Source: Ignavibacteriota bacterium (GTDB lineage Bacteria; Bacteroidota; Ignavibacteria; Ignavibacteriales; Melioribacteraceae). Taken from it: a stretch of DNA of 64,000 nt. This document shows positions 54,178 to 63,669 of this stretch, piece after piece. The notes under the pieces were generated by a model that did no database searches, had not been told where the DNA came from, and saw only the letters and a program-made list of their open reading frames with translations. Position 1 is the first letter of the stretch; every line of letters begins with the position of its first letter. The stretch spans positions 704,001 through 768,000 of the forward strand of contig JADJGF010000001.1 in assembly GCA_016708125.1 (NCBI GenBank), in the 5' to 3' direction. Made by a program: the position numbers and the translations under genes.

Positions 54178-54896
54178 AAATTAAACATTTTTTTATATTA
54201 GGAATTAGTTTAAGTATTTCAACAATTTTTGCTCAATCAACGCGAGGATTAGTGAATGACGGAGTTGATGCTTATGAAGAAAATAAATTTGCCGATGCAG
54301 AAACAAACTTCAAAAAAGGTATTGAATCAAATGTAGAAAGTTTTGAATCACGTTTTAACTTGGGTGATGCAATTTATAAACAAGGGCGTTTTGAAGAATC
54401 CATAGAAGAATTTAAAAATTCATTTGCGCTCGCAAAAACTGATGAAGATAAAGCTAAAATTTTTCATAACATCGGTAATTCTTTGTTGAAAGCTAAAAAG
54501 TTGAAAGAAAGTATTGGTGCGTATCGAGAATCTTTAAAACTCAATCCAAATGATTTGGAAACGAAATACAATCTTTCTTATGCAATTAAACAAATGCAAA
54601 ACCAGAAGAATAATCAGCAAAATCAAAATGATCAAAATCAAGATCAGCAGAATAAAGATCAACAGCAAAACCAAGATCAGCAGGATCAAAATAAGGATCA
54701 ACAAGATCAGAAAAAAAATGAAGATCAGAAAAAAGAAGAGCAGCAAAATCAACAGCAAAAACCAGAACCGAAAGATGAGATTTCGAAAGATGAGGCTCAG
54801 AGAATTTTAGATGCATTAAAAAATAACGAAGCTGAATTACAGAAAAAAATGAGAGAGCAGAAAGTTAAAAAGTCGAATGTTGAAAAAGACTGGTAA
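54174..54896 (+). CDS. batC: BatC, TPR protein with Gln/Asp/Lys-rich tail
   Basis: 240 residues: signal peptide (to IFAQ), three TPR-like repeats (~28-140: ADAETNFKKGIES, EESIEEFKNSFALAK, KESIGAYRESLKLNPND), then a low-complexity segment of Q, N, D and K (~142-198) encoded by a cytosine-poor, CAA/CAG/GAT/AAA-rich stretch (54595-54770), and a charged helix. The tail varies between species and may be a flexible tether. Three bases upstream of batD. Confidence 0.88.
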   Translation: MKIKHFFILGISLSISTIFAQSTRGLVNDGVDAYEENKFADAETNFKKGIESNVESFESRFNLGDAIYKQGRFEESIEEFKNSFALAKTDEDKAKIFHNIGNSLLKAKKLKESIGAYRESLKLNPNDLETKYNLSYAIKQMQNQKNNQQNQNDQNQDQQNKDQQQNQDQQDQNKDQQDQKKNEDQKKEEQQNQQQKPEPKDEISKDEAQRILDALKNNEAELQKKMREQKVKKSNVEKDW

Positions 54897-54899
54897 TAA

Positions 54900-56723
54900 A
54901 TGATTATGAAAAATTTAAAATTTTTACCATTAATATTGATTTTTATAACAGTCAATTTATTTGCACAAGAATTTGCAGTTAGTGTTGATAAATCAACTGT
55001 GGGACAAAATGAAAGATTCCAAATTTATTTTATTTTTGAAAACGGTGATCTTAATAAATTAGCCAGTTTCAAAACTCCAAGTTTTAAAGGATTGAAAATT
55101 TTAAGCGGTCCTAATGAATCGAGAAGTATGCAGATTATTAACGGTCAAGTTTCCGGATCTTTAACTTATTCTTTTATTGCCGTTGCTTCGGATATTGGGA
55201 CTTCCGAAATTGGTTCGGCTTCAATTGTTTATGCCGGAACAACTTTAAATACAAATCCAATTTCTATAAATGTTGTAAAAGGAAATTCTACAAGTCAAAA
55301 TGTTGATAAGCAATTAGGTACAAGCAAAGCCGAACTTGATAAAAATGTTTTCATCCGCGCAATTCCAAATAAAACAAATGTAAAGCAAGGCGAGCAAGTT
55401 ACTGTCTCTTATAAACTTTATACAAAATTAAATATTTCTTCTCCGCAAATTTCAAAACTTCCAACTTATAACGGATTTTGGACCGAAGATTTAGAAACCT
55501 CGAACAATATTCAGTTTGAAATTGAAATGTACAACGGAGAAAGATATAGAGCGGCGGTAATTAAAAAGGCTGCACTATTTCCAACAAAAAGTGGGAAATT
55601 AATTCTTACTCCATTTGAATTAAAAGTTCCCGTTATCGTAAAAAGTAAAAGAAGCAGAAATGATATTTTTGATGATTTTTTTAATGATTCATTTTTTGGC
55701 AGAACCGAAACAATTGAACATCTTGCAAAATCAAACAGTATTACTGTAAATGTTGAACCTTTACCGGATAATGCGCCAAACTCATTTTCGGGAGCAGTTG
55801 GCAAATTTGATTTTGATGTAGAATTAGATAAAACTTCTGTTGATTTGAATGAAGCAATTACCGTAAAAGCAAAAATTTCGGGAACCGGAAATATTGCACT
55901 TTTAAAATTACCGGAGATAAATTTTCCAGCCGGATTTGAAAAATATGAACCAAAAACGAGCGAGAAAATTTTTAGATCAAATTTGGTTTCCGGAAGAAAG
56001 GATATAGAATTTTTAATTGTTCCAAGAATTCCAGGCGTAAAAGAAATTCAACCTTTAGAATTTACATATTTCGATTTGGATAAAAATGAATATGTTACTT
56101 TGCAATCTTCTCCTTTTACTGTAAATATTAAAGAAGGAACCGGCGCAAATTCACAAATCGCAACGGGCTATTCAAAAGAAGATGTAAAACTTTTAAATGA
56201 AGACATAAGATATATTGTAACATCATCTTCGGATTTTATTAAAAAAGAAGAAATTGCAAAAATAAGTTTTCTGTTTTGGATTGGTTTAATTTTGCCTTTG
56301 GGAATTTTAGTCGGATTAATATTTTTCAATAATCAGCAAAATAAATTAGCCGGAAATTACTCTTTAATGCGTTATCAAAAAGCTGTAAAAAATGCAAAAC
56401 TTAAACTTAAAGACGCAAATTTATCATTAGAGAAAAATGATTTAGGCGGATATTATAATAATTTATCTTCGGCATTATTTGGATATTTAGGTGATAAATT
56501 AGGAATTCAGCAAGCTGAATTTACTTTAGATAGAGCAATCGATAAGTTAAGAAATTTTAATTTGGATGATGATTTTATAAATCATCTAAAGAAAATTTCT
56601 GAGAAATGTGAGTTTGCCAGATTTGCGCCAAATGCCGTTGGAAGTGATAACGATAAATCTTTATATAAAGGTGTTGAGGAAATTATCGAAAAATTAGAAA
56701 GTTCTGTCTCAACCAAAAAATAA
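54900..56723 (+). CDS. batD: BatD, large Ig-like membrane protein
   Basis: 607 residues: signal peptide (to LFAQ), three beta-sandwich domains (~23-410) with VDKSTVGQNERFQIYFIFEN at the start and VDLNEAITVKAKISGTGNIA in the third, one membrane helix (~453-473) and a cytoplasmic helical domain. The oxygen-tolerance (BatD) family. ATG at 54900 and at 54906 are both possible starts. Expected to act with BatA/BatB at the inner membrane. Confidence 0.92.
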   Translation: MIMKNLKFLPLILIFITVNLFAQEFAVSVDKSTVGQNERFQIYFIFENGDLNKLASFKTPSFKGLKILSGPNESRSMQIINGQVSGSLTYSFIAVASDIGTSEIGSASIVYAGTTLNTNPISINVVKGNSTSQNVDKQLGTSKAELDKNVFIRAIPNKTNVKQGEQVTVSYKLYTKLNISSPQISKLPTYNGFWTEDLETSNNIQFEIEMYNGERYRAAVIKKAALFPTKSGKLILTPFELKVPVIVKSKRSRNDIFDDFFNDSFFGRTETIEHLAKSNSITVNVEPLPDNAPNSFSGAVGKFDFDVELDKTSVDLNEAITVKAKISGTGNIALLKLPEINFPAGFEKYEPKTSEKIFRSNLVSGRKDIEFLIVPRIPGVKEIQPLEFTYFDLDKNEYVTLQSSPFTVNIKEGTGANSQIATGYSKEDVKLLNEDIRYIVTSSSDFIKKEEIAKISFLFWIGLILPLGILVGLIFFNNQQNKLAGNYSLMRYQKAVKNAKLKLKDANLSLEKNDLGGYYNNLSSALFGYLGDKLGIQQAEFTLDRAIDKLRNFNLDDDFINHLKKISEKCEFARFAPNAVGSDNDKSLYKGVEEIIEKLESSVSTKK

Positions 56724-56731
56724 CTATAAAT

Positions 56732-57487
56732 ATGAAAAATTTACTATCCGCAATTATTTTATTCATTTGGGTTTCAATTATTTACGCGCAAGATTTAGAA
56801 ACAATTATGAAAAACGGAAATGATTTTTACCAAAACAAGCAATACAACGAAGCAATCACAAGTTATGAATCAATTTTAAAACAAGGTTACATTAGCGGAG
56901 AATTGTTTTACAATTTAGGAAATTCTTATTTTAGAATTGGTCATTTGGGCAAATCAATTTTATATTTTGAAAAAACGTTAAAAATTTCTCCATCGAACGA
57001 AGATGCCGCATATAACTTAAAAATTGCAAACTCAAGAACAGTTGATAAAATTCAAGAAATTCCGCCTATATTTTTCGTTCATTGGTGGAATATTTTACTC
57101 TCTCAATTTACTTCAACAACTTGGCAGATAATTATTTTTATTTTTTATTTACTTTTATTAATCTGCATTGGAATTTTCTTTTTGGTTAGAAATCTTCAGC
57201 TTCAAAAATTTGCGTTAATTTTTGGAACTTTAAGCACTTTTTTGCTGATTATTTCAATAATTTTATTCATTTCCAGTATAAATCGTGAAGTAACAAACAA
57301 CAACGGAATTTTATTACAATCCGTAATTTCCGCAAAAATTTCACCGGATATTCAAGCAAACGATGCTTTTGTAATTCACGAAGGAATAAAGTTTGAGATT
57401 GAAGATAAAGTTGGAAATTGGACGAAAATTAAACTTTCCGATGGAAAAGTAGGCTGGCTGCCAAATCAAAGTTTCGAAGAGATATAA
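56732..57487 (+). CDS. batE: BatE, TPR and SH3-like membrane protein
   Basis: 251 residues: signal peptide (to IYAQ), TPR repeats (~20-100: NKQYNEAITSYESILKQG, GHLGKSILYFEKTLKISPSN), two membrane helices (~131-152 and ~163-184), and a C-terminal bacterial SH3-like domain ending WTKIKLSDGKVGWLPNQSF. Last gene of the Bat cluster; a terminator follows three bases after the stop. Confidence 0.9.
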   Translation: MKNLLSAIILFIWVSIIYAQDLETIMKNGNDFYQNKQYNEAITSYESILKQGYISGELFYNLGNSYFRIGHLGKSILYFEKTLKISPSNEDAAYNLKIANSRTVDKIQEIPPIFFVHWWNILLSQFTSTTWQIIIFIFYLLLLICIGIFFLVRNLQLQKFALIFGTLSTFLLIISIILFISSINREVTNNNGILLQSVISAKISPDIQANDAFVIHEGIKFEIEDKVGNWTKIKLSDGKVGWLPNQSFEEI

Positions 57488-57524
57488 AAAAAGGATCTTC
57501 TAAATTTTAGAAAGATCCTTTGTA
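57486..57524. terminator. Bidirectional terminator between batE and the small protein gene
   Basis: Near-perfect 15-base-pair stem with one bulge between 57490-57504 and 57506-57521 (AAAGGATCTT outer arm). On the minus strand it is followed by an eight-T run (57485-57492), on the plus strand by weaker T content, so it serves the minus-strand gene at 57565 best and closes the Bat operon too. Confidence 0.88.
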
Positions 57525-57564
57525 AAAATTTTCCAAAAGGAGTTAATTTGTTACATCTGCAAAA

Positions 57565-57819
57565 TTAAGAAGCCTTTTGATACTCTTTAGTTAACCAGCT
57601 GCGTGATTGTAAATAATATTTTTTAATTTCTGATTCCTCAAATTCTAATGCCCAAATTACATCCGGGTTAACTTGCGAAATGATTTCTTCATCAGAATTG
57701 TTAAATTTAATTCTATGATAATAAATATTTCCTTGAGGAGTTCTGTATAAGTTATGGTTTAATTTATTGCTTCCTCTATTATCAATTGTCCAATCAAATT
57801 TTTCTGCTTCGTAAATCAT
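57565..57819 (-). CDS. Orphan 84-residue protein of unknown function
   Basis: Starts MIYEAEKFDWTIDNRGSNKL and is rich in aromatic and acidic residues; no signal peptide, membrane helix or known motif. A strong AAAAGGAG ribosome site lies seven bases before the ATG, a well-spaced promoter candidate lies 40 bases further up, and a strong terminator follows, so it is a complete independent transcription unit and very likely a real gene. Tyr/Trp/His content (for instance YRTPQGNIYYHRIKF) may suggest a small soluble beta-rich domain. Not recognised. Confidence 0.7.
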   Translation of the reverse strand: MIYEAEKFDWTIDNRGSNKLNHNLYRTPQGNIYYHRIKFNNSDEEIISQVNPDVIWALEFEESEIKKYYLQSRSWLTKEYQKAS

Positions 57820-57858
57820 TTTTGGCTCCTTTTAAGTATTCCATTTTGATATTTGTCT

Positions 57859-57887
57859 TTATTATCCAACTATAATGCCAATATCAA
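57859..57887 (-). promoter_or_regulatory. Candidate promoter of the orphan small protein gene
   Basis: On the minus strand TTGATA (complement of 57882-57887), 17-base spacer, TAATAA (complement of 57859-57864), about 40 bases before the start codon. Confidence 0.5.
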
Positions 57888-57981
57888 AAAGTGGAAAATT
57901 AGCTCAATAATGAACTTTTTCACTAAAATTAAATCGTCTTAAAATGAATATTTTAAAATTTGTGTTTCAATTTGAATCACA

Positions 57982-57994
57982 TTGGAATTTCCAA
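57982..57994. promoter_or_regulatory. Candidate operator palindrome upstream of the DUF5916 gene
   Basis: TTGGAATTTCCAA is a perfect six-base-pair palindrome around one central T, 69 bases before the ATG at 58063. Suitable for a dimeric regulator; no regulator is encoded nearby. Confidence 0.3.
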
Positions 57995-58062
57995 AATATT
58001 GATTTTCAAAATTGAACAATTTAATTCTTGTTGCGTCAAAAAAAGTGCAAATTAGGAATACT

Positions 58063-60243
58063 ATGAAAATTTTATACACTCTTATTTTTGTTACAATTTT
58101 TGTTAAAAATATAAATGCACAAAATTCCGAAAAGGAATTGAATCTTAATTTTATTGATAAAGAAATTTTAATAGATGGATTTATCGATGATTCTTGGAAC
58201 AAAGCTGATTCCGTATCTGATTTTATACAATTCCAACCTTATAATGCAGTTGAACCAAAACGTAAGACAATTTCCAAAGTTTTAACAAATGAAAGCTCAA
58301 TTTATTGTTTAATGATTAATTATGATGAAATTGGAAATATTGAAAGTAACACCGGAAAATTAGATGAATTTACCGGAGATATAGTATCTTTTATGATTGA
58401 TACATTTGGCGATAAGAGGACCGCTTATAAATTTGCAGTTTCAGCAAGCGGAGTTAGAAGTGATTGCAGATTATTAGATGATGCCCGAAACAGAGATTAT
58501 AATTGGGATGGAATTTGGTTTGCTGATGCAAAAATCTATAATTGGGGATATGTAGTTGAGATGGAAATTCCATATAAATCAATTCAGTATGGAAAATCCT
58601 TAAATATATGGGGTTTGGATTTTGATAGATGGCGACCAATTGATACGGAAGATATTTATTGGTGTAAATATGAAGAAAATGAAGGTCAGCGTGTTTCAAA
58701 ATTTGGCAACTTAAATCTTAACGGTTTCATACCAAAAGTTGATGGTTTGAATTTAGAAATTTATCCGGTTGGAATTTCTAAAGCAACTTTTACAAAAAAT
58801 GAAAAGTATGATGTTGATTTAAACGCCGGAATTGATATCTTTTATAATCCTTCTCAAGCATTAACATTTCAACTTACTGCAAATCCGGATTTTGCACAAA
58901 TTGAAGCTGATCCGTTTGATTTTAATATTTCGAGATACGAATCATATTTTGAAGAAAAGAGACCATTTTTCACAGAAGGAAACGAGGTTTTTTCTCCTTC
59001 CGGAAGACAAAGAAACACCGGATTTTACCGACCTCTTGAACTTTTTTATTCGCGAAGAATTGGAAAACTTTTACCGGATGGAACAGAAGTTCCGCTTCAA
59101 GTCGGAACTCGCGCATTTGGTAGATATGATGATATAGAATATGGAGGATTTTTTGCATTAACCGGAAAAACCGATTATAATAATGACGGTGAAAATTTAA
59201 CCGAAGAAAGCGCAATATTCGGTTCAGCAAGAATTAAAAAACAAATTTTTGAAAATTCCTCAATTGGATTATTATTCGTAGGAAAACATTTTAATAATGA
59301 AGATCATGGAGTTTTAGATTTAGACGGCGCATTTAGAGGATCAAATTGGCAATTAGCTTATCAATTGGCAAGGTCTTTCAAAAATAATGAAGGAGATTAT
59401 GCAGCTTCTTCGGGTTATACGCAATTTATGGATAATTGGATGCATCTTTTTAGAAGCAGATATATAGGAAATGAATTTGATATTGATGAAATTGGATATG
59501 TACCTTGGCGCGGAACTTCTAATTCGGTAGCACTAACTGGTCCAAGATGGCAATTTGATGAAGGTCCGATTAGAGCAATTCTTTTATATTTTGGCGGATA
59601 TTTAAATTGGGAAAAATTCGATAATTATACAGATTACGGCGGTGTTCTTGGTTATAATATGAACTTCAGAAATAATTGGGGTTTTGAAATAAATTTAGAT
59701 GCGGGAAAATCAAAAGATCAAAATATTTATTACTCATCTTATAGTGCAAATTTAAGTTCTTGGTTTAATATTTCTCCTAAATGGTCTGCAAATTTTTATG
59801 GGGGTTATTCAAATACATATAATTTTGCTAGAGAATTTCTTGCATTTTATTCATGGGCGGGAACTAATTTTAGCTGGAATGTAATAAGTATTTTAAATTT
59901 GGGAACTTCGTTTGATCTATTTATCGAAGGAAATCCGCAAAATGAAATTGAAGATATTACATTGAATGCAAGACCATATTTTTCTCTAACACCAATAAAT
60001 GATTTAAATATCAAAATGTACATAGATAATGTTTTTGTAAAATCTTCAGATAAATTAGAACAGATAATTTTAGGATTTTTATTCGCTTATAATTTTTCTC
60101 CCAAAAGCTGGATTTACTTAGCATTAAATGAAGTTCAAGATAGAAGCGATCAATATGATTTAAACAATAATTTACTTGATAGAAAATTGCACGTAAAAAA
60201 TAGAGCCGGAGTTTTTAAGATAAAATATTTATATTACTTTTAG
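58063..60243 (+). CDS. DUF5916-type outer membrane protein with CBM9-like N-terminal domain
   Basis: 726 residues from the ATG at 58063, which gives a good signal peptide (MKILYTLIFVTIFVKNINAQ); earlier Met codons in frame do not. Residues ~30-210 form a CBM9-like domain (ILIDGFIDDSWNKADSVSDF, WGYVVEMEIPYKSIQYG) and the remainder is a beta-barrel with the DUF5916 stretch NPDFAQIEADPFDFNISRYE and EEKRPFFTEGNEVF. Function of the family is unknown; location is the outer membrane. Terminal Phe after YLYYF fits barrel sorting. Confidence 0.88.
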   Translation: MKILYTLIFVTIFVKNINAQNSEKELNLNFIDKEILIDGFIDDSWNKADSVSDFIQFQPYNAVEPKRKTISKVLTNESSIYCLMINYDEIGNIESNTGKLDEFTGDIVSFMIDTFGDKRTAYKFAVSASGVRSDCRLLDDARNRDYNWDGIWFADAKIYNWGYVVEMEIPYKSIQYGKSLNIWGLDFDRWRPIDTEDIYWCKYEENEGQRVSKFGNLNLNGFIPKVDGLNLEIYPVGISKATFTKNEKYDVDLNAGIDIFYNPSQALTFQLTANPDFAQIEADPFDFNISRYESYFEEKRPFFTEGNEVFSPSGRQRNTGFYRPLELFYSRRIGKLLPDGTEVPLQVGTRAFGRYDDIEYGGFFALTGKTDYNNDGENLTEESAIFGSARIKKQIFENSSIGLLFVGKHFNNEDHGVLDLDGAFRGSNWQLAYQLARSFKNNEGDYAASSGYTQFMDNWMHLFRSRYIGNEFDIDEIGYVPWRGTSNSVALTGPRWQFDEGPIRAILLYFGGYLNWEKFDNYTDYGGVLGYNMNFRNNWGFEINLDAGKSKDQNIYYSSYSANLSSWFNISPKWSANFYGGYSNTYNFAREFLAFYSWAGTNFSWNVISILNLGTSFDLFIEGNPQNEIEDITLNARPYFSLTPINDLNIKMYIDNVFVKSSDKLEQIILGFLFAYNFSPKSWIYLALNEVQDRSDQYDLNNNLLDRKLHVKNRAGVFKIKYLYYF

Positions 60244-60427
60244 TTTTTATTCCCCCAAGTGAATATTTGTATAAGTTGTTTATAAGTAATTTTTTGAAAT
60301 CTAATTTTTAGCAAGCAGAGATATTATTTATAAGTTATTTTTACAAATCATTTTAATTGACTAAACTTTTTTTTATTTAGTTTGTCTAACAACAAAAGAT
60401 TTTTCAAAATTCTAGAAAGAAATCCGC

Positions 60428-62845
60428 ATGAAAAAATTTTCACTACTACTTTTAGTTTTCCTAAACTTACATTCATTAATTTTTGCTCAAAGAAATTTAG
60501 ATAATTCAATTACCGGAAAAGTACTTGATAAAGATGCAAAAGTTCCTTTGGAATATTCAAACATTATTTTATTTAGCCAGCGTGATAGTTCACAATCAAA
60601 TGGAACCGTAACAAATGCAGAGGGAATTTTTAATATTACTTCAATTCGTCCGGGAGAATATTATATAAAAGTAAGCTTTATTGGCTATGAATCTTCAGTA
60701 ATAAAAGATATAAAAATTACGCCGACTACAAATTTGGATTTGGGAGAAATTTTAATAAAAGCGGAAGGATTTAATACTGAGGATGTAATTGTAAGTGGTG
60801 AACGCTCTGCAATTTCTTACCAAATTGATAAAAAAGTTATTAACGTAAGTGAACAATTAACTTCAATTTCCGGTAACGCAGTTGATGTTTTAGAAAATGT
60901 TCCATCGGTAACTGTTGATATAGAAGGAAATGTAAGTCTCCGCGGAAGTTCAAATTTTACTGTTTTAATTGATGGAAAACCAACAATTCTTGAATCGAAT
61001 GAAGCGCTTCAAAATATTCCAGCATCCACAATTGAAAATATAGAAATAATTACAAATCCTAGCGCTAAATATAATCCGGAGGGAACGGCTGGAATTATCA
61101 ACATTTTAACAAAGAAAAATTCTTTAGAAGGAATTAGCGGAATTGCAAATTTAAACGGCGGAAGCGGAACAAGATACGGCGCAGATGCAGTTTTTGAATT
61201 AAAAAATGATCCAATAAATTTTAGTTTGGGTTTGGATTATAGTAAACATTTAATGGAAGGTGAAAGTATTTCGGATAGTTGGACTCTCTTCAATCAGAAT
61301 AAATATTATAATTCATCAAACGGAAATGGCAATCATGGAAGAGAAAATTACGGTATTAAAAGTTCGTTAGCTTATAGTCTTTCAGATAATGATGTAATTA
61401 CACTAAACGGAAGATTTGGATATCGAGACGGAACAAATAAATCAACACTTTCTTATTCCCAGTGGAATGATATAAATCCCTCTGAATTTAATTATACAAC
61501 AATCAGCGATAGAGCAAGGAATGGATATTTTTACAGTACAGGTTTGAACTACAGCCGCAACTTTGATAGTAAAAATCATACTCTTAGCGCTGATTTAATT
61601 TTCCAAAAAAATAATTCGGATGAATTTACTTCTTATAAACAATTTGATATAAATAAATTTATTGTTCAAGGGCAGGAACAAACGGAAAAGGGACCTTCAT
61701 CATCGGTTGAAATTAAAGTTGATTATTCTTACCCAATTACTGCCGAATCAAAATTTGAAGCCGGGTATAATTCCGAATTTGACATTTCCGATGAAATGAA
61801 CGAATACTTTCTTTTTGATTCTCTAAGTTCAAGTTTCAAGCTGGAAAACTTATTCAGCAAAGATGTAAGTTATGATAACAATGTTCATGCTCTTTATTCA
61901 ATGTATTCAAATCAATTTGATAATCTAGGATTTCAATTTGGTTTACGAGGTGAATTTACAGACAGATTAATTAAACTCAACAACACAGATGAATCATTTG
62001 CAATAAATCGTTGGGACTTTTTTCCATCATTGCATTTATCATATAAGTTAAATGAAAAAAATCAATTTATGACAAGTTATACACGAAGGATCCAACGACC
62101 TAGAGGATGGGAACTTGAACCATTTTTAACTTGGATGGATTCTTATAATGTTCGTCAGGGAAACCCTGCATTGGAACCCGAAAATATTGATTCATATGAA
62201 TTGGGCTATCAACGGATGTTTGATAAAAGTCTTTTCTCTGCGGAATTGTATTATAGAGTAAATAATAACAAAATTGAATCTTACCAAACTGCATATTCAG
62301 AAAATGTAACTTTACGTTCCATGGATAATGTTGGAAAGGATTATTCTTTCGGAAGTGAGCTTATGTTAAATTTTGATCCTATTAAAATTTGGAATGTTAA
62401 TTTAATGGGAAATTTATATAACTATAAAATTGTAGGTCAATTAAATGAAACAGATTTCGATAGAGAAAGTTTTAATTGGAATACCAGATTAAATAATAGT
62501 TTAAATATTTCACAAAATTCTCAACTTCAGTTTAATTTATTCTATAATAGCCCAACCGTTTCTGCACAAGGAAAGAACGAAGATTTTATTATGGCAAGTG
62601 CAGCATTCCGACAAATGTTTATGGATAAACAAATTGCTCTTACTTTACAAGTGCGAGATATTTTTGCAACCGGTAAAAGAGAATTCACTTCAGAATCTTT
62701 CGATTTTTATAGATACAATAAATTTGTAATGGAATCTCCCGTAGTAATGTTAAACTTGAGATTTAATTTTAATAATTACAAATCACAAAATAGATCTGAA
62801 AGAGAAGGCTCCGGAATGGAAGTGGAAGGCGGAGATGATTTTTAA
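60428..62845 (+). CDS. TonB-dependent receptor (outer membrane beta-barrel family)
   Basis: 805 residues: signal peptide (to IFAQ), carboxypeptidase-regulatory Ig-like domain (ITGKVLDKDAKVPLEYSN to ~115), plug domain with VDVLENVPSVTVDIEGNVSL and IEIITNPSAKYNPEGTAGII, and a barrel of the OMP_b-brl_3 type (TSYTRRIQRPRGWELEPFLT). The C-terminus ends in an acidic tail (EVEGGDDF), unusual for a barrel end. No lipoprotein partner of SusD type is encoded next to it. The 184-base region before it shows only AT-rich DNA. Confidence 0.9.
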   Translation: MKKFSLLLLVFLNLHSLIFAQRNLDNSITGKVLDKDAKVPLEYSNIILFSQRDSSQSNGTVTNAEGIFNITSIRPGEYYIKVSFIGYESSVIKDIKITPTTNLDLGEILIKAEGFNTEDVIVSGERSAISYQIDKKVINVSEQLTSISGNAVDVLENVPSVTVDIEGNVSLRGSSNFTVLIDGKPTILESNEALQNIPASTIENIEIITNPSAKYNPEGTAGIINILTKKNSLEGISGIANLNGGSGTRYGADAVFELKNDPINFSLGLDYSKHLMEGESISDSWTLFNQNKYYNSSNGNGNHGRENYGIKSSLAYSLSDNDVITLNGRFGYRDGTNKSTLSYSQWNDINPSEFNYTTISDRARNGYFYSTGLNYSRNFDSKNHTLSADLIFQKNNSDEFTSYKQFDINKFIVQGQEQTEKGPSSSVEIKVDYSYPITAESKFEAGYNSEFDISDEMNEYFLFDSLSSSFKLENLFSKDVSYDNNVHALYSMYSNQFDNLGFQFGLRGEFTDRLIKLNNTDESFAINRWDFFPSLHLSYKLNEKNQFMTSYTRRIQRPRGWELEPFLTWMDSYNVRQGNPALEPENIDSYELGYQRMFDKSLFSAELYYRVNNNKIESYQTAYSENVTLRSMDNVGKDYSFGSELMLNFDPIKIWNVNLMGNLYNYKIVGQLNETDFDRESFNWNTRLNNSLNISQNSQLQFNLFYNSPTVSAQGKNEDFIMASAAFRQMFMDKQIALTLQVRDIFATGKREFTSESFDFYRYNKFVMESPVVMLNLRFNFNNYKSQNRSEREGSGMEVEGGDDF

Positions 62846-62952
62846 TTAGCACAAATATTTAAGAAACTGCGTTTAGATTTTCTTCATTATTAAATTATAA
62901 TTATACCTTTGTAAATTTTAGGAAGATTATAATTTCAAACTTTTTCCAGAAA

Positions 62953-63008
62953 TGGACAATAAAATTTTAATTTTGTTTTTTGTCCACAAATAATTTAGTG
63001 TACTTTAT
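62953..63008 (+). promoter_or_regulatory. Candidate operator/promoter upstream of the lipoprotein gene
   Basis: TGGACAA (62953-62959) and TTGTCCA (62980-62986) form an inverted repeat, and the second arm doubles as a possible -35 box (TTGTCC) with CTTTAT 17 bases or TTTATA 18 bases further on. It lies ~85 bases before the ATG at 63092. Confidence 0.35.
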
Positions 63009-63091
63009 ATCATAGCATTATTATTTTATTATCTATATTTTCATACGGTTACAAGTATTTCTTAAATCATACACATTAAAAGGGGTAAATT

Positions 63092-63646
63092 ATGAATAAC
63101 ATCAACCAAAAATTTCTAAAATTATTGCAAATATTATTATTATCAACCTTATTAATTTTTATGATCTCAGCTTGCGGTGATGACAGTAATCCTACAGATA
63201 ACGACGATGACGATAATGTCTCAAGCACAACTCTTACAATAAATGGAGATGGCTGGTCGAATAAATCTCTTACAGTAAATACAAGTGTTGGAACTTATGC
63301 AACAATGTCTAAAATGACAGTTATAAGTGTATCTTTTGACGAAGATATCCAAATGATAATTTATGTAAACGGTGGGGCAACTGGTACTTACAACTTTAAG
63401 GAAGTAGAAACTGGTCAAGGAAACGGAATTACTCTTACTACCGGAAGCGGAGATTTATCAAAGTTTTATTTCTGGAAAGATAATTCCGGATCTGCAACAA
63501 TATCAAGTTATGGTGCAGTTGGTTCAAAAATTTCGGGTACTTTTACCGGGAAATTATATAATGCCGCAACAGATGCAGAGATTACTATTTCCGGGACTTT
63601 TAATGCTCTTAGAACTGTTGATGTTCCAACAAGTGCTTTAAACTAA
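63092..63646 (+). CDS. Exported lipoprotein of unknown function
   Basis: 184 residues with a lipoprotein signal ending MISAC (Cys28), then an acidic Asp-rich spacer (TDNDDDDNVSS) that suits surface export in Bacteroidota, and a beta-rich domain with alternating Gly/Thr/Ser (LTINGDGWSNKSLTVNTSVG, SGTFTGKLYNAATDAEITIS). The fold resembles small Ig-like or DUF6252-type lipoproteins. An AAAAGGGG ribosome site precedes the ATG. No neighbour gives a function. Confidence 0.75.
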   Translation: MNNINQKFLKLLQILLLSTLLIFMISACGDDSNPTDNDDDDNVSSTTLTINGDGWSNKSLTVNTSVGTYATMSKMTVISVSFDEDIQMIIYVNGGATGTYNFKEVETGQGNGITLTTGSGDLSKFYFWKDNSGSATISSYGAVGSKISGTFTGKLYNAATDAEITISGTFNALRTVDVPTSALN

Positions 63647-63669
63647 ATCTTTTAAGTTGATTTTATTTC

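Noticed and set aside
54534..54816. Several open frames on both strands across the batC tail
   Set aside because: They are shadows of the low-complexity Gln/Asp/Lys-rich coding stretch and give Ile/Leu- or Lys-rich nonsense.
58012..58062. Seventeen extra N-terminal codons of the DUF5916 protein
   Set aside because: They would precede a complete signal peptide; the ATG at 58063 is better placed.
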